Made by a program: the position numbers and the translations under genes. The notes beneath the pieces were generated by a model that was not told where the DNA came from, ran no database searches, and saw nothing but the letters and a program-made list of their open reading frames with translations. Below, piece by piece: positions 1-8,328 of a stretch of DNA of 42,175 nt. The stretch is taken from assembly GCF_001683335.1 (NCBI RefSeq), contig NZ_CP016201.1, positions 482,836-525,010 of the forward strand. The letters are read 5' to 3'. The DNA comes from Selenomonas sp. oral taxon 126. GTDB taxonomy: Bacteria > Bacillota > Negativicutes > Selenomonadales > Selenomonadaceae. Position 1 is the first letter of the stretch; each line of letters begins with the position of its first letter.

Positions 1-3000
1 ACGAGCCAGATTACATCGGGAAGCGTCTCCGAGTACGTCATGGCCAAGGTCGAAAAATCCGAGGGCGTCTACACCTTTACGAAGGACTCGACGATCAAAT
101 CCGACCGCTATAACGGTGCAATCCTCGGCGATAACAAGCCCATCACCATCAATGCCGCAGATAAGACGCTGACCGTCGAGGCGAAAAAAACGACCAACGG
201 CTTCCTCACAGGACTGTATCACCGCGGCACTGTCTTGGGCAATACTCCAAAGAACGGCGCCATCACCATTACGGCAAAGACGCTAAATATCAACGCCGAG
301 GGCATCGGTAAAACCTACGGCATCTACAACACGAGCGACAATCTCCTGCGCGTCAAGGGTAATACGAACATCACCGTCAAGGGTGCCACGGGCAGTGATG
401 TCACGGGGATTGAGGCGACACTGAGCGGCACGACGCAGCTCGACGGACTGACGCTCAAGCAGGAAAAGAGCAGCAACGCCGAGCATCGCGCCATCCGCAA
501 TACGGGCAAGGGTTCGCGCGTCTTTGTCAATATGGATGCAGACGGCAATCTCGGCACGAGCAAGGTCGAGATCGAGGGCAATGTTCTGACACACGGCGAA
601 TATGCCGAAGAGGGAAAATACCCGCTGACAAGCCTTGCGCTGACGACGGCGGACTCCAAGCTCACAGGCACAATCCTTGCCGGTGAAAAGGGCAAGGTGG
701 ATCTCTACCTGCAAAACGGCGCCTCGTGGTACAATGAGCACTACGGCACGACGGCAGGTCTTATCGCAAGCCGTCTCACGAAGCTCACAGGCGGCGCGGC
801 TGCTGCAAGCGCAGGCAATGTCTACATGAAGGAAGCGAAGGATCTCACCATCGCAAACTATGCGGGGCATACGAACTTCTTCTTCGAGCATGACGCCGCT
901 GCGCCGACCGCGCTCAAGGGCGGCAATGTGAAGGTCGAGAAGGCGGCGGCAAACAGCCACGCGACGATGATCACCGAGCATACGGGCGTCACCTCTGCCA
1001 ACCTCACGGATGTCCTCAAGGCGCTCGCAAAGAAGCTCTACTATATGGACAGTGCGGACAGCCGCAACCTCAGCGGCACGGTCAAGGTGCTCGAGGGGCT
1101 GACCGCATCGAGTGCACAGGTGACGGACGGCTTCGGCTACATTGCGTTCGATGCGGATCATCGCGGCGTATACAGTGCGACCGCACCCGTCTACCACGAT
1201 CAGACAATCGAGAACTTCACCGCACCGATTACCAATACGGCCGCCGACACCGTATACGCGACCGGCGGCGTGCGCAAGTCCGATGGCAGCTACGTCTTCA
1301 CGAAGGACAGGACGACGATCACGACGAACAACGCCCCTGCCGCCATCACGAACAACGATGTAGCGGCAAAGCCGCTCTCCATCGACATGAAGGGGCATGA
1401 CCTCACCGTCTCTGCGAACAGTGCCGCCTCCGTCGCAGGCATCGCTGCCGACGGCAAGGAAATCACCGTCAAGAACGCGGGCAATCTCGACATCGCGGCA
1501 CGTTCTGCGAACAGCGCCGCCATAGAGGCGAAGAACGGCGGCAAGGTGACAGTCGATGCGGCTACGGATAAGACGGTAAAGCTCCGCGCCGCGTCCGGCA
1601 CGCCCGCAAATACCGCCGTGGTCAAGGCTGCCACGACGGGTACACGCTCCTCCGTTAAGATTAACGGGCTTGCAGACATCGCGGCGGACGGTGCAAAGGC
1701 AGCGGCAGCGCTCGACGCATCCGCATCCGACATCAGCGTTGCGGGCGGCACGATTCGGGCAACGAACGGCGCGCTCCTCGCACGCTCCTCCGGGACGGCT
1801 GACAAGAAGGGTCGCATCGACATCAACGTGACGACGGACAGCGCAGGGACTGTGACGGGCGCGGGCGCGAACAAAACCGTGCTCGAAGGCGATCTCAGCA
1901 CGGCAAACGGCGTCATCAACATCGGTCTAGGCACCTCGGATTCCTCTTGGAAGGGGAACAGCAATGGCGAGGTCAACCTCCACATGGGCAACGACGCCCT
2001 CTGGGAGGGCAAAACGGGAACCGCTTCCCAGCTGAATATGAGTCACCTTGCATCCGGCGCACGTTGGAATCTCACGGGCACGAGCCATGTGAAGAACCTC
2101 GCAGCGTCGAACACGGTAGGACGCAGCGTCTTCGACATGACGAGAACTGCGTCCTCGGACAAGCTCACGATCGAGGATTTCAGCGGCAAGGGCTATTTTC
2201 TCTACGGCAACACGGTCACATCCACAGCGACGGGAAAGACCGTCACCGTAAACGGCGGCGAGGTACACGTCAAGAAGGCGGCAAGCGGCAGTGCGATCAC
2301 ACTGCACACCGATGCCGGCGGGAAATGGGACTGGACAACCACCGCAGGCGCAGTCGAGCAGAACCTCACATCGCGCGTGGTCAAGGCGCTCGCAAACAAG
2401 CTCTACTATGACGGCGCCAAGAACAATGAGGACAATCTCGCACTCACGGTCAAGGTCGGCGAGGGTCTGACGACCTCCTCCGCCGCCCGCACCTTTACGA
2501 AGACGGACGGACTGACCTTTAACAAGATAACGGGACAGGCGGACTATGCCTTTACCCCTGCTCCCGAGCCGCCGCCCTCGACGGAAATCACGGCATCCAA
2601 GACGCTCACAGGAACGTACCGCGCAGAGGCGACGACGGCAAAGTCGAAGGACGACGGCGGCAATCCCGTTGTCTCCGCCCTCTATGCAGGCACCTCCGCC
2701 TATGACAAGACGAATCCGATGGTCGTCGATATGAACGGGCACGATCTGACTGTGCATGCCGAAAGCAGCGACAGGATCGCCCGCGCGATCAACCTCTCCC
2801 CCAATGCGGCAATCGAGATCAGGAACGCTGCGGGCAGGACGCTCACCATCTCCGCGACCAACAAGGATACGCGTGCGGCGGCCGGCATCTACGCCGGCAC
2901 GAACAGCTCGCTGAAGGTAAAAGGACCCGTCCTCATCGACGGGGTACGGGCCAACAACGTCAGCGTCTCGGGCATCACAACGGGTGGCGCGATCGGACAG

Positions 3001-5166
3001 GCGAGCGAAGTGTTCATCGACGGCGATCTGACCGTCCGCAATCTCGTAGGCAAGACAACGGGCGGCGCAGGCGACGGGCGCAATCTCTCCGCGCTCCACG
3101 CCCTGAGCGGCAAGTCCACGATCACGGTGACGGGCAATACCGACATTCAAAACGTGAAGGGCAGCGTCATTCGTGTTGCAGGCTCGACGGGCTACGAGGC
3201 AGGCGGCACGGTCAGCATCGGCGGCGGAACCCTCTCGGCAGCAGAGGACGCCGACAAGTCGAAGCGGTACCGCGTGCTGACCCAGCAGACAGGCAAGGTT
3301 AATATCAACATGAACGGTGCCGCCGCAGGCTCGAAAAAGACCGTTCTCAGCGGCGATATGTATGCAGTCAGCGAATATGGGAAGAAGTCAGTTGAATACG
3401 GCGGCGGTGCATTGGCCTCCTATGAGAATAAGGGGACGTTGAACGTCGCGCTCACAACCGCAGACTCCTCGTGGCACGGTGCGCTGCTCTATGAGACAAC
3501 CAGGTCTCAGCGCGGTACGGGCGGCGTGACGAATCTCAAGGCGGCGGACTTCAATTTCTATCTGCAAAACGGCGCACAGTGGACGAATGAGCAGCTCTCC
3601 GGCACACATGAGACGTGGGCAGGAAGCCGTGTAACCAAGTTCACGGGCGGCAGTGATGCCGCACATGCGGGCGTCATTTTCCAGAAGGATGCCAAGCCCA
3701 TCACGATCGACAGCTACAGCGGTCATACGAAGGTGTTCTATGCGCATGACGCTTTGACGCCAACGCGGATGCTGGGCGGCGCACTGACCATCACCAAGGC
3801 GGCGACGGGCAGCGCCATCACACTCACGACGGACAGCATCGGACTCAATACGGAGTCGAAGAAGGCGGCGGATGTGAACCTCGTCAGTGCAACGCTCGAC
3901 GCCCTCGCGAAGAAACTCTACTATACGGCGTACACGACGAATGAACGCAATCTCACGGGCAAAGCCGAGATCGCCGAGGGTCTCACGACCTCGTCCGCCT
4001 CGAAGCGCGTCGGGGACATCACATTTGACAAGGCAAGCGGACAGGGCGGCTATGCTTATACGCCGGCAACTGATCCGAATCCCGGCACGACCCCGGGCAC
4101 GAATCCCGGCACCAATCCCGGTACCAACCCCGGCACCAACCCCGGCACGAACCCCGGCACCAACCCGGGCACGAACCCCGGTACGGATCCGAAGCCGCCC
4201 ACACCGAAACCAACACCTGATCCGAAGCCCGATCCGAAGATCGAGTACGGCGACTACGAAACGAAGCTCATGAGCGGCGTCAAGTCGGCGATGACTGCAG
4301 CCTCAATGGCGTGGCGCGCCGAGGCGAACGACCTCATGAAGCGCATGGGCGATCTCCGCCTCTCCCCCGAGGAGACGGGCGTCTGGGCGCGTGTCTATCG
4401 CGGAAAGGCAACGAGCAACAAGGACAACGCCAACTTCCGCATGAACTACTCCACCATTCAGGTCGGCTACGACAAGAAGGTGAACGACGCATGGCGCGTC
4501 GGCGTCGCGGGCAGCTACATGAGCGGCTCCTCCTCCTACGCCGCCGGAAACGGTAAGAACAGGGAAGGAAACCTCGGTGTCTACGGCACATGGTCGGGCA
4601 AGCAGGGCGAATACGTCGATCTCATCATGAAGGTCGGCCGCCTCTCGAACGAGTACACCGTCTACAACGACTACGGGCACTATGTCAAGGGCGACTTCAC
4701 CACATGGGGCGGCTCTCTCTCGGCAGAGTACGGCAAGCGCATCTCCATGAAGGACGGCAGCTTCGTCGAGCCGCAGCTCGAGCTGATCTACAGCCACCTG
4801 AACGGCGTGAACTACACAGGCGACACAGACTACAGCGGCATGAAGATGTATGTGCATCAGAAGCCGTTTGACAGCTTCATCGGACGCGTAGGACTCGGCG
4901 TTGGCAAGGAGACAGAGCGCAGCACCTACTACGCACGTGTCTCGCTCTACCACGAATTCGCGGGTGATTTCCACACGGACTACTCCGATGGATCCACGCC
5001 GAAGATCACCTCGCAGAGCGGAAAGGACACATGGGTTGGTGTTCAGCTCGGCGGCACGATGAAACTCAATGACCGCACGAATCTCTACGGCAACTTCGAG
5101 AAGACCTTCGGCGGCGACATCAAGACCGCGTGGCGCATGGATGCAGGTATGCGCTGGAACTTCTAA
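1..5166 (+). CDS. Autotransporter adhesin, 5'-truncated by window edge
   Basis: A type V secreted surface protein; the frame is open from base 1, so the true start and signal peptide lie outside the window and the ATG at 40 is internal. About 1,721 residues are visible. Numbered from that Met, the passenger (about 1-1345) is rich in G, T, N, A, S and D, as in beta-helical adhesins, and holds three large diverged modules. Each module closes with a similar block: AL(A)KKLYY near residues 328, 783 and 1288, then GLT(T/A)SSA, and in two of them YA(F/Y)TP. A Pro-Gly-Thr linker and a PKP-rich stretch follow (about 1347-1405). The last 260 residues (from about VWARV, 1448) have alternating aromatic and polar strands and end in RWNF, the terminal Phe typical of outer-membrane barrels. 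Ligand unknown. An outer-membrane barrel implies a diderm cell envelope. The family call is secure; the adhesin role is inferred. Confidence 0.93.
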   Translation, partial: TSQITSGSVSEYVMAKVEKSEGVYTFTKDSTIKSDRYNGAILGDNKPITINAADKTLTVEAKKTTNGFLTGLYHRGTVLGNTPKNGAITITAKTLNINAEGIGKTYGIYNTSDNLLRVKGNTNITVKGATGSDVTGIEATLSGTTQLDGLTLKQEKSSNAEHRAIRNTGKGSRVFVNMDADGNLGTSKVEIEGNVLTHGEYAEEGKYPLTSLALTTADSKLTGTILAGEKGKVDLYLQNGASWYNEHYGTTAGLIASRLTKLTGGAAAASAGNVYMKEAKDLTIANYAGHTNFFFEHDAAAPTALKGGNVKVEKAAANSHATMITEHTGVTSANLTDVLKALAKKLYYMDSADSRNLSGTVKVLEGLTASSAQVTDGFGYIAFDADHRGVYSATAPVYHDQTIENFTAPITNTAADTVYATGGVRKSDGSYVFTKDRTTITTNNAPAAITNNDVAAKPLSIDMKGHDLTVSANSAASVAGIAADGKEITVKNAGNLDIAARSANSAAIEAKNGGKVTVDAATDKTVKLRAASGTPANTAVVKAATTGTRSSVKINGLADIAADGAKAAAALDASASDISVAGGTIRATNGALLARSSGTADKKGRIDINVTTDSAGTVTGAGANKTVLEGDLSTANGVINIGLGTSDSSWKGNSNGEVNLHMGNDALWEGKTGTASQLNMSHLASGARWNLTGTSHVKNLAASNTVGRSVFDMTRTASSDKLTIEDFSGKGYFLYGNTVTSTATGKTVTVNGGEVHVKKAASGSAITLHTDAGGKWDWTTTAGAVEQNLTSRVVKALANKLYYDGAKNNEDNLALTVKVGEGLTTSSAARTFTKTDGLTFNKITGQADYAFTPAPEPPPSTEITASKTLTGTYRAEATTAKSKDDGGNPVVSALYAGTSAYDKTNPMVVDMNGHDLTVHAESSDRIARAINLSPNAAIEIRNAAGRTLTISATNKDTRAAAGIYAGTNSSLKVKGPVLIDGVRANNVSVSGITTGGAIGQASEVFIDGDLTVRNLVGKTTGGAGDGRNLSALHALSGKSTITVTGNTDIQNVKGSVIRVAGSTGYEAGGTVSIGGGTLSAAEDADKSKRYRVLTQQTGKVNINMNGAAAGSKKTVLSGDMYAVSEYGKKSVEYGGGALASYENKGTLNVALTTADSSWHGALLYETTRSQRGTGGVTNLKAADFNFYLQNGAQWTNEQLSGTHETWAGSRVTKFTGGSDAAHAGVIFQKDAKPITIDSYSGHTKVFYAHDALTPTRMLGGALTITKAATGSAITLTTDSIGLNTESKKAADVNLVSATLDALAKKLYYTAYTTNERNLTGKAEIAEGLTTSSASKRVGDITFDKASGQGGYAYTPATDPNPGTTPGTNPGTNPGTNPGTNPGTNPGTNPGTNPGTDPKPPTPKPTPDPKPDPKIEYGDYETKLMSGVKSAMTAASMAWRAEANDLMKRMGDLRLSPEETGVWARVYRGKATSNKDNANFRMNYSTIQVGYDKKVNDAWRVGVAGSYMSGSSSYAAGNGKNREGNLGVYGTWSGKQGEYVDLIMKVGRLSNEYTVYNDYGHYVKGDFTTWGGSLSAEYGKRISMKDGSFVEPQLELIYSHLNGVNYTGDTDYSGMKMYVHQKPFDSFIGRVGLGVGKETERSTYYARVSLYHEFAGDFHTDYSDGSTPKITSQSGKDTWVGVQLGGTMKLNDRTNLYGNFEKTFGGDIKTAWRMDAGMRWNF
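4078..4185 (+). repeat. In-frame 12-bp tandem repeat encoding NPGT units
   Basis: Nine consecutive 12-base units encode NPGT (one unit is TPGT), between the last passenger module and the beta-barrel. The units differ only at third positions (ggc/ggt, acg/acc, aat/aac). Such Pro-rich linkers are flexible spacers in surface proteins, and copy number can change by slippage without breaking the frame. This is not a CRISPR: there are no spacers and the array is coding. Confidence 0.9.
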
Positions 5167-5198
5167 AACATTTCCCTCCTTCATATTTCCATCCATAG

Positions 5199-5228
5199 AA
5201 AAGACGCACCCGCGCGGGTGCGTCTTTT
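5199..5228 (+). terminator. Intrinsic terminator after the autotransporter gene
   Basis: A perfect 30-base palindrome (15-bp arms AAAAGACGCACCCGC and its complement) ends in TTTT, 32 bases after the stop codon. The A-run on the other side could also make it work on the minus strand. Confidence 0.85.
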
Positions 5229-5244
5229 GGTATGGAGTCCCTTC

Positions 5245-5273
5245 TTGATGATTTCCAATAGGTACATTATAAT
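5245..5273 (+). promoter_or_regulatory. Sigma-A promoter of the toxin-antitoxin pair
   Basis: TTGATG (5245-5250), a 17-base spacer and a perfect TATAAT (5268-5273), 18 bases before the antitoxin ATG. A transcript would have a very short leader. Antitoxins of this family usually repress their own promoter; I did not find a clear operator palindrome. Confidence 0.75.
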
Positions 5274-5291
5274 GAATATGGGGTGAGTATC

Positions 5292-5540
5292 ATGACCGTA
5301 GTAAACGCGACAAATTTCCGCAGAAATATCTTTTCCCTGCTGGAACAGACCATTAAATACAACGAGCCTGTCCACATCAGCACGAAGTCCGGCAACGCCG
5401 TCATGCTCAGCGAGGAGGACTATCGCGGACTGATGGAAACGCTCTATATCTCCTCTGTCCCCCATCTGAAGGACGAGATTCAGGAGGGTATGCGCACGGA
5501 GCTTGCCGACTGCATTCCGGAGAGCGGGATTGCATGGTAA
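5292..5540 (+). CDS. YefM/Phd-family antitoxin
   Basis: Small antitoxin of a type II toxin-antitoxin pair; it should bind DNA through its N-terminal half and neutralise the downstream Txe/YoeB-type toxin through its C-terminal tail. The N-terminus (MTVVNATNFRRN) followed by a beta-strand pair and MLSEEDYRGLMETLY is characteristic of YefM. I chose the ATG at 5292 because GGGGTGA stands five bases upstream; an in-frame GTG at 5283 is the alternative. The stop codon overlaps the toxin ATG (TAATG), the usual coupled arrangement. A good promoter lies just upstream. The antitoxin looks intact, unlike its partner. Confidence 0.88.
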   Translation: MTVVNATNFRRNIFSLLEQTIKYNEPVHISTKSGNAVMLSEEDYRGLMETLYISSVPHLKDEIQEGMRTELADCIPESGIAW

Positions 5541-5802
5541 TGTACGAGATTTTCTATACGAAGAACGCCGCTAACGATGTGCAAAAACTAAAGGCTGCAA
5601 AACTGGACAGAAAAGCACGCGCATTGATCGATCTGCTCCGAGAAAATCCCTTTCAAAATCCGCCGCCGTATGAAAAGTTACAGGGTGATCTGCAGGGAGC
5701 ATATTCCCGCCGAATCAATATCAAGCATCGTCTCGTCTACCAAGTCCTAGAAGAGAAAAAGCTGTCAAAATCCTCAGTATGTGGACACATTACGAATTCT
5801 AA
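5540..5802 (+). pseudogene. Txe/YoeB-family mRNA interferase toxin with a frameshift in an A-run
   Basis: Ribosome-dependent endoribonuclease toxin of the RelE superfamily. The first 74 codons match the family well (PFQNPPPYEKL, GAYSRRINIKHRLVYQV), including the expected acidic residue E45 and R64 (counted from the ATG at 5540; an ATG at 5534 is also possible). At the A-run 5756-5760 the frame is lost: the family C-terminus AVKILSMWTHYEF, carrying the catalytic His-Tyr pair, continues in the -1 frame from 5761 to a TAA at 5800-5802. Read without a shift, the frame runs on with unrelated sequence to 5932, antisense to bioA. One missing A (five rather than six) explains it. It may be a real inactivating mutation, a homopolymer sequencing error or, less likely, ribosomal slippage on A-AAA-AAG-like codons. 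Confidence 0.85.
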
Positions 5803-5846
5803 GGGCTGTTGCACGAAGTCTTTTGACTCATGCAACAGCCCCTTTG
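5803..5846 (-). terminator. Repeated-family hairpin terminator downstream of bioA
   Basis: GGGCTGTTGCA (5803-5813) pairs with TGCAACAGCCC (5831-5841), with a partial inner stem. It lies between the convergent toxin and bioA genes, directly after the toxin stop. Read on the minus strand, its AGTCAAAAGACTT core matches three other hairpins in this window (14270, 21342, 27248), which places it as the bioA terminator. T-tracts are short in both directions. Confidence 0.7.
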
Positions 5847-5855
5847 TATTCACTT

Positions 5856-7202
5856 TTATGCGCCAAGCACCTCGTCCATCGAGAGTTTCATGCGCTCGAT
5901 GGCGATTTCGAGGTCGGGCTTTCCAATGTTGAGCGGCGGATTGAAGTAGAGGATATCGCCGAGCGGGCGCAGGAGCAGCCCGTTCTTCAGCGCGCGACGG
6001 TAGATGGCATAGCCGAGGCGGCGCGCACTGTCGAACGGACGCTTTTCCGTGCGATCCTCCACCAGCTCGACAGCGTGAATCAGCCCGATGTGGCGGATCT
6101 CGCCGACGTTCGGATGCGCGCCGAACACCTCCGTCATGCGCTCCGTGAGCCACGCCGCCGTCTCCTCGGCGCGCTCCAATACATTCTCCTCGTCCATGAT
6201 GTCGAGCACTGCGAGCGCCGCCGCACAGCCGAGCGGGTTGCCCGCATACGTGTGCGAGTGCATGAACGCCCTGCCCTCGCTCCAATCGGCATAGAACGCC
6301 TCGTAGATTTTCTCCTTTACAATCGTAATCGACATCGGCATATAGCCGCCCGTCAGCCCCTTCGATAGGCACATGATGTCGGGCGTGACGCCTGCGCGCT
6401 CACAGGCAAAGAGCCGCCCCGTCCGCCCGAAGCCTGTTGCAATCTCATCCGCAATGAGGAGAACATCATATGCATCGCAAAGGGCGCGCAACTTCCTGAG
6501 ATATGCCTCGGGGTAGATGCGCATGCCCGCGCTACCCTGCAGCAGCGGCTCGACGATCATCGCCGCTGTCTCATGCCCGTGCTCTTCAAAGGCACGCTCT
6601 GCGTGAACGAAGCACTCGCACGCACAGTACTCGCGCGACTGTCCAAACGGGCAGCGATAGCAGTCGGGTGCCTCGACGTGGATGTTGTCCATCATCATCG
6701 GCTTATACATCTCGGCAAAGAGATCCATACTCCCGACCGAGAGCGCGCCGATGGTCTCGCCGTGATAGCCCTCCGTGAGGCACATGAAGCGCGTTTTCTC
6801 CGTGCGCCCCGTCTGCTGGCAGTATTGGAACGCCATCTTGAGCGCTGCCTCGACCGCAGACGAGCCGTTGTCGTTAAAGTGGAACTTCGTCAGTCCGCTA
6901 GGCACGAGATGCGCCAGCCGCTCCGCAAGCTCTATCGCGGGACGGTGGGAGAAATTTGCAAAGATGACGTGCTCGAGACGCTCAAGCTGCGCCGCAATCC
7001 GCGCGTTGATTTTCTCGTTTGCGTGCCCGAGGAGATTCGCCCACCACGAGCTGATGATGTCGAGATATGCGTGCCCGTGCACGTCGTAGAGCCACGCCCC
7101 CTTTGCGTGGTCGATCACCATCGGCGGCAGTTCCTCGTAGTCCTTCATCTGCGCACACGGATGCCAGATATGGCGGAGATCCCGCTCCTCGATTGTCGGC
7201 AT
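5856..7202 (-). CDS. bioA: Adenosylmethionine-8-amino-7-oxononanoate aminotransferase
   Basis: PLP enzyme of biotin synthesis: transfers the amino group of S-adenosylmethionine to KAPA to give DAPA. The 448-residue length is normal. Visible features are the N-terminal HIWHPCAQM motif, GSSAVEAALK for cofactor binding, LIADEIATGFGRTG, and LSKGLTGG with the PLP-binding Lys near residue 281. A Cys-rich insert (CYRCPFGQSREYCACEC) sits near residue 185, as in several Firmicute BioA proteins. The start was placed at MPTIEERD (7202), with GAGGAGAG just upstream; an in-frame extension to 7298 lacks homology and overlaps bioD. It follows bioD by 13 bases, so the two are co-transcribed. Confidence 0.95.
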   Translation of the reverse strand: MPTIEERDLRHIWHPCAQMKDYEELPPMVIDHAKGAWLYDVHGHAYLDIISSWWANLLGHANEKINARIAAQLERLEHVIFANFSHRPAIELAERLAHLVPSGLTKFHFNDNGSSAVEAALKMAFQYCQQTGRTEKTRFMCLTEGYHGETIGALSVGSMDLFAEMYKPMMMDNIHVEAPDCYRCPFGQSREYCACECFVHAERAFEEHGHETAAMIVEPLLQGSAGMRIYPEAYLRKLRALCDAYDVLLIADEIATGFGRTGRLFACERAGVTPDIMCLSKGLTGGYMPMSITIVKEKIYEAFYADWSEGRAFMHSHTYAGNPLGCAAALAVLDIMDEENVLERAEETAAWLTERMTEVFGAHPNVGEIRHIGLIHAVELVEDRTEKRPFDSARRLGYAIYRRALKNGLLLRPLGDILYFNPPLNIGKPDLEIAIERMKLSMDEVLGA

Positions 7203-7215
7203 AAAAGCTCTCCTC

Positions 7216-7896
7216 TCAGTTGTAAAGAACGGCAAGATCCTCTGCCGCCATCGGCAGTTCCTCCGCGCCGTGCGGGACACGCGCGAGCACGGGCGCACCC
7301 GTCAGTGCTTCGACCATACGCACATTGTCCTCCTCCATCGTGCCGCCCACCCAGTTGTTGAAGATGAAGCCCACGAGAGGGATGCCGCGTGCCTTCAGAT
7401 GCTCCGCTGTCAGCACAGCCGCGTTGATCGTGCCGAGTCCTGCATCCGCGACGACGAGCGCGGAGAGCCCGAGACGCAGGGCGAGATCGTCCAGGATGAC
7501 GTGCTCCTCATCATCCCAGCGCAGCGGGCAGATGATGCCGCCGCTCCCCTCGACCGTCAGATAGTCCGTCCGCTCCTTCGCCATACGGTAGTCGCGCTCC
7601 ACCACATCAAAATTGATCGGACGGTTCTCAATCTGCGCGGCGAGATGCGGCGATACGGCGTCGCGATAGATGTAGGAGACGTGTGTGTCCTCCGGCGCAA
7701 GCTGTGCGACCTGCGCGACATGAAGCGCGTCCCCCGGCAGGAGCTGCCCGTCCGCACCGACCTCCGCGCCCGAGAGCGCCGCCTTGTAGTAGCCCGCACG
7801 AAGCCCCGCTCCGCGCAGTTTTTTCACAATCAGCCCCGTGACGTAGGTCTTGCCGATGTCCGTGCCCGTCCCCGTGATAAATAATGCCTTGCCCAT
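7216..7896 (-). CDS. bioD: Dethiobiotin synthetase
   Basis: ATP-dependent enzyme that closes the ureido ring of DAPA with CO2 to give dethiobiotin, the step after BioA. The protein has 226 residues. The N-terminal P-loop FITGTGTDIGKT is diagnostic, and VEGSGGIICP fits the second nucleotide/substrate motif. Start at ATG 7896, with AAGGAG six bases upstream; the adjacent ATG at 7899 would be rather close to the ribosome binding site. It is followed by bioA in the same unit. The gap up to bioY is filled by two nested repeat elements, so bioDA may be transcribed separately; a TATAAC at 7947-7952 is a possible -10 but no good -35 is visible. No bioF or bioB is in the window. Confidence 0.95.
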   Translation of the reverse strand: MGKALFITGTGTDIGKTYVTGLIVKKLRGAGLRAGYYKAALSGAEVGADGQLLPGDALHVAQVAQLAPEDTHVSYIYRDAVSPHLAAQIENRPINFDVVERDYRMAKERTDYLTVEGSGGIICPLRWDDEEHVILDDLALRLGLSALVVADAGLGTINAAVLTAEHLKARGIPLVGFIFNNWVGGTMEEDNVRMVEALTGAPVLARVPHGAEELPMAAEDLAVLYN

Positions 7897-7966
7897 CATG
7901 CTCTCCTTGTTCACATCAATACCTGTATTTACGTTCCTCAAACACCGTTATACTGTGAGGAAACGC

Positions 7967-8308
7967 ATCCGTGCGGCGCTCCTAAGCAAACCCTAGTGGA
8001 GCAAGCGGAAGCAAGGGCACGTTCTGCCCCCTGCGGATTTCTTTCGTTCAAGCGCGTAGCGCGCGTTTAAGAAGTCCGCAGGTATTAGGGAATCACGAAC
8101 TCAATGATGCCGTTCAGATTGGTGCAGATTTTCCGTCCTGTCAAGAAGATAAACCGGAAGCATAGCGGTGGCTATGCTGAGGATTTATCGACGCAGAGAG
8201 GGCGAAAAAGATGTGCCAAGATGAATGGTTGAATGAGTCCGTGATTCCCTCGCAGATAAGTGCCCGACCGCTTGCGTAACTAAGCGTTTGCGTGGAGTAC
8301 GCACGGAT
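7967..8308. repeat. 178-bp palindromic element, copy A, interrupted by another element
   Basis: An imperfect palindrome bounded by ATCCGTGCG and CGCACGGAT, with extended inverted ends (CTCC..GCAAAC.CTTAG) and a long central hairpin (CCTGCGGA..TCCGCAGG around AAGCGCG/CGCGC). The same unit occurs in opposite orientation at 29836-30014, about 90% identical by eye. Copy A is split at about 8086 by a 164-bp insertion (8087-8250) that copy B lacks. I see no coding sequence in it. It fills most of the bioD-bioY gap. Confidence 0.85.
8087..8250. mobile_element. MITE-like palindromic element, full copy 1 (inserted in copy A)
   Basis: Ends AGGGAATCACG and CGTGATTCCCT are inverted repeats. The interior resembles the copies at 13921-14089 and 16096-16265 (CAGATTGG.GCAGATTTT, a GG..AAACCGGA segment, AAAAAGATG.GC.AAGATG). 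The apex is the hairpin GCATAGC-GGTG-GCTATGC (8160-8177). It is non-coding and needs a transposase supplied elsewhere, if it moves at all. The uninterrupted 29.9-kb copy of the host element shows that this segment was inserted. Confidence 0.8.
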
Positions 8309-8328
8309 AGAAATGCGGCGGCATTCAT

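Noticed and set aside
4078-4185. Regular short repeats as a possible CRISPR
   Set aside because: The units are contiguous, 12 bases long and in frame within a coding region; there are no unique spacers or cas genes.
5750-5802. Programmed -1 ribosomal frameshifting in the toxin
   Set aside because: The A-run is preceded by G, so the P-site codon would not re-pair well, and no downstream pseudoknot is evident apart from the terminator hairpin. A mutation or homopolymer error is more likely, though slippage is not excluded.
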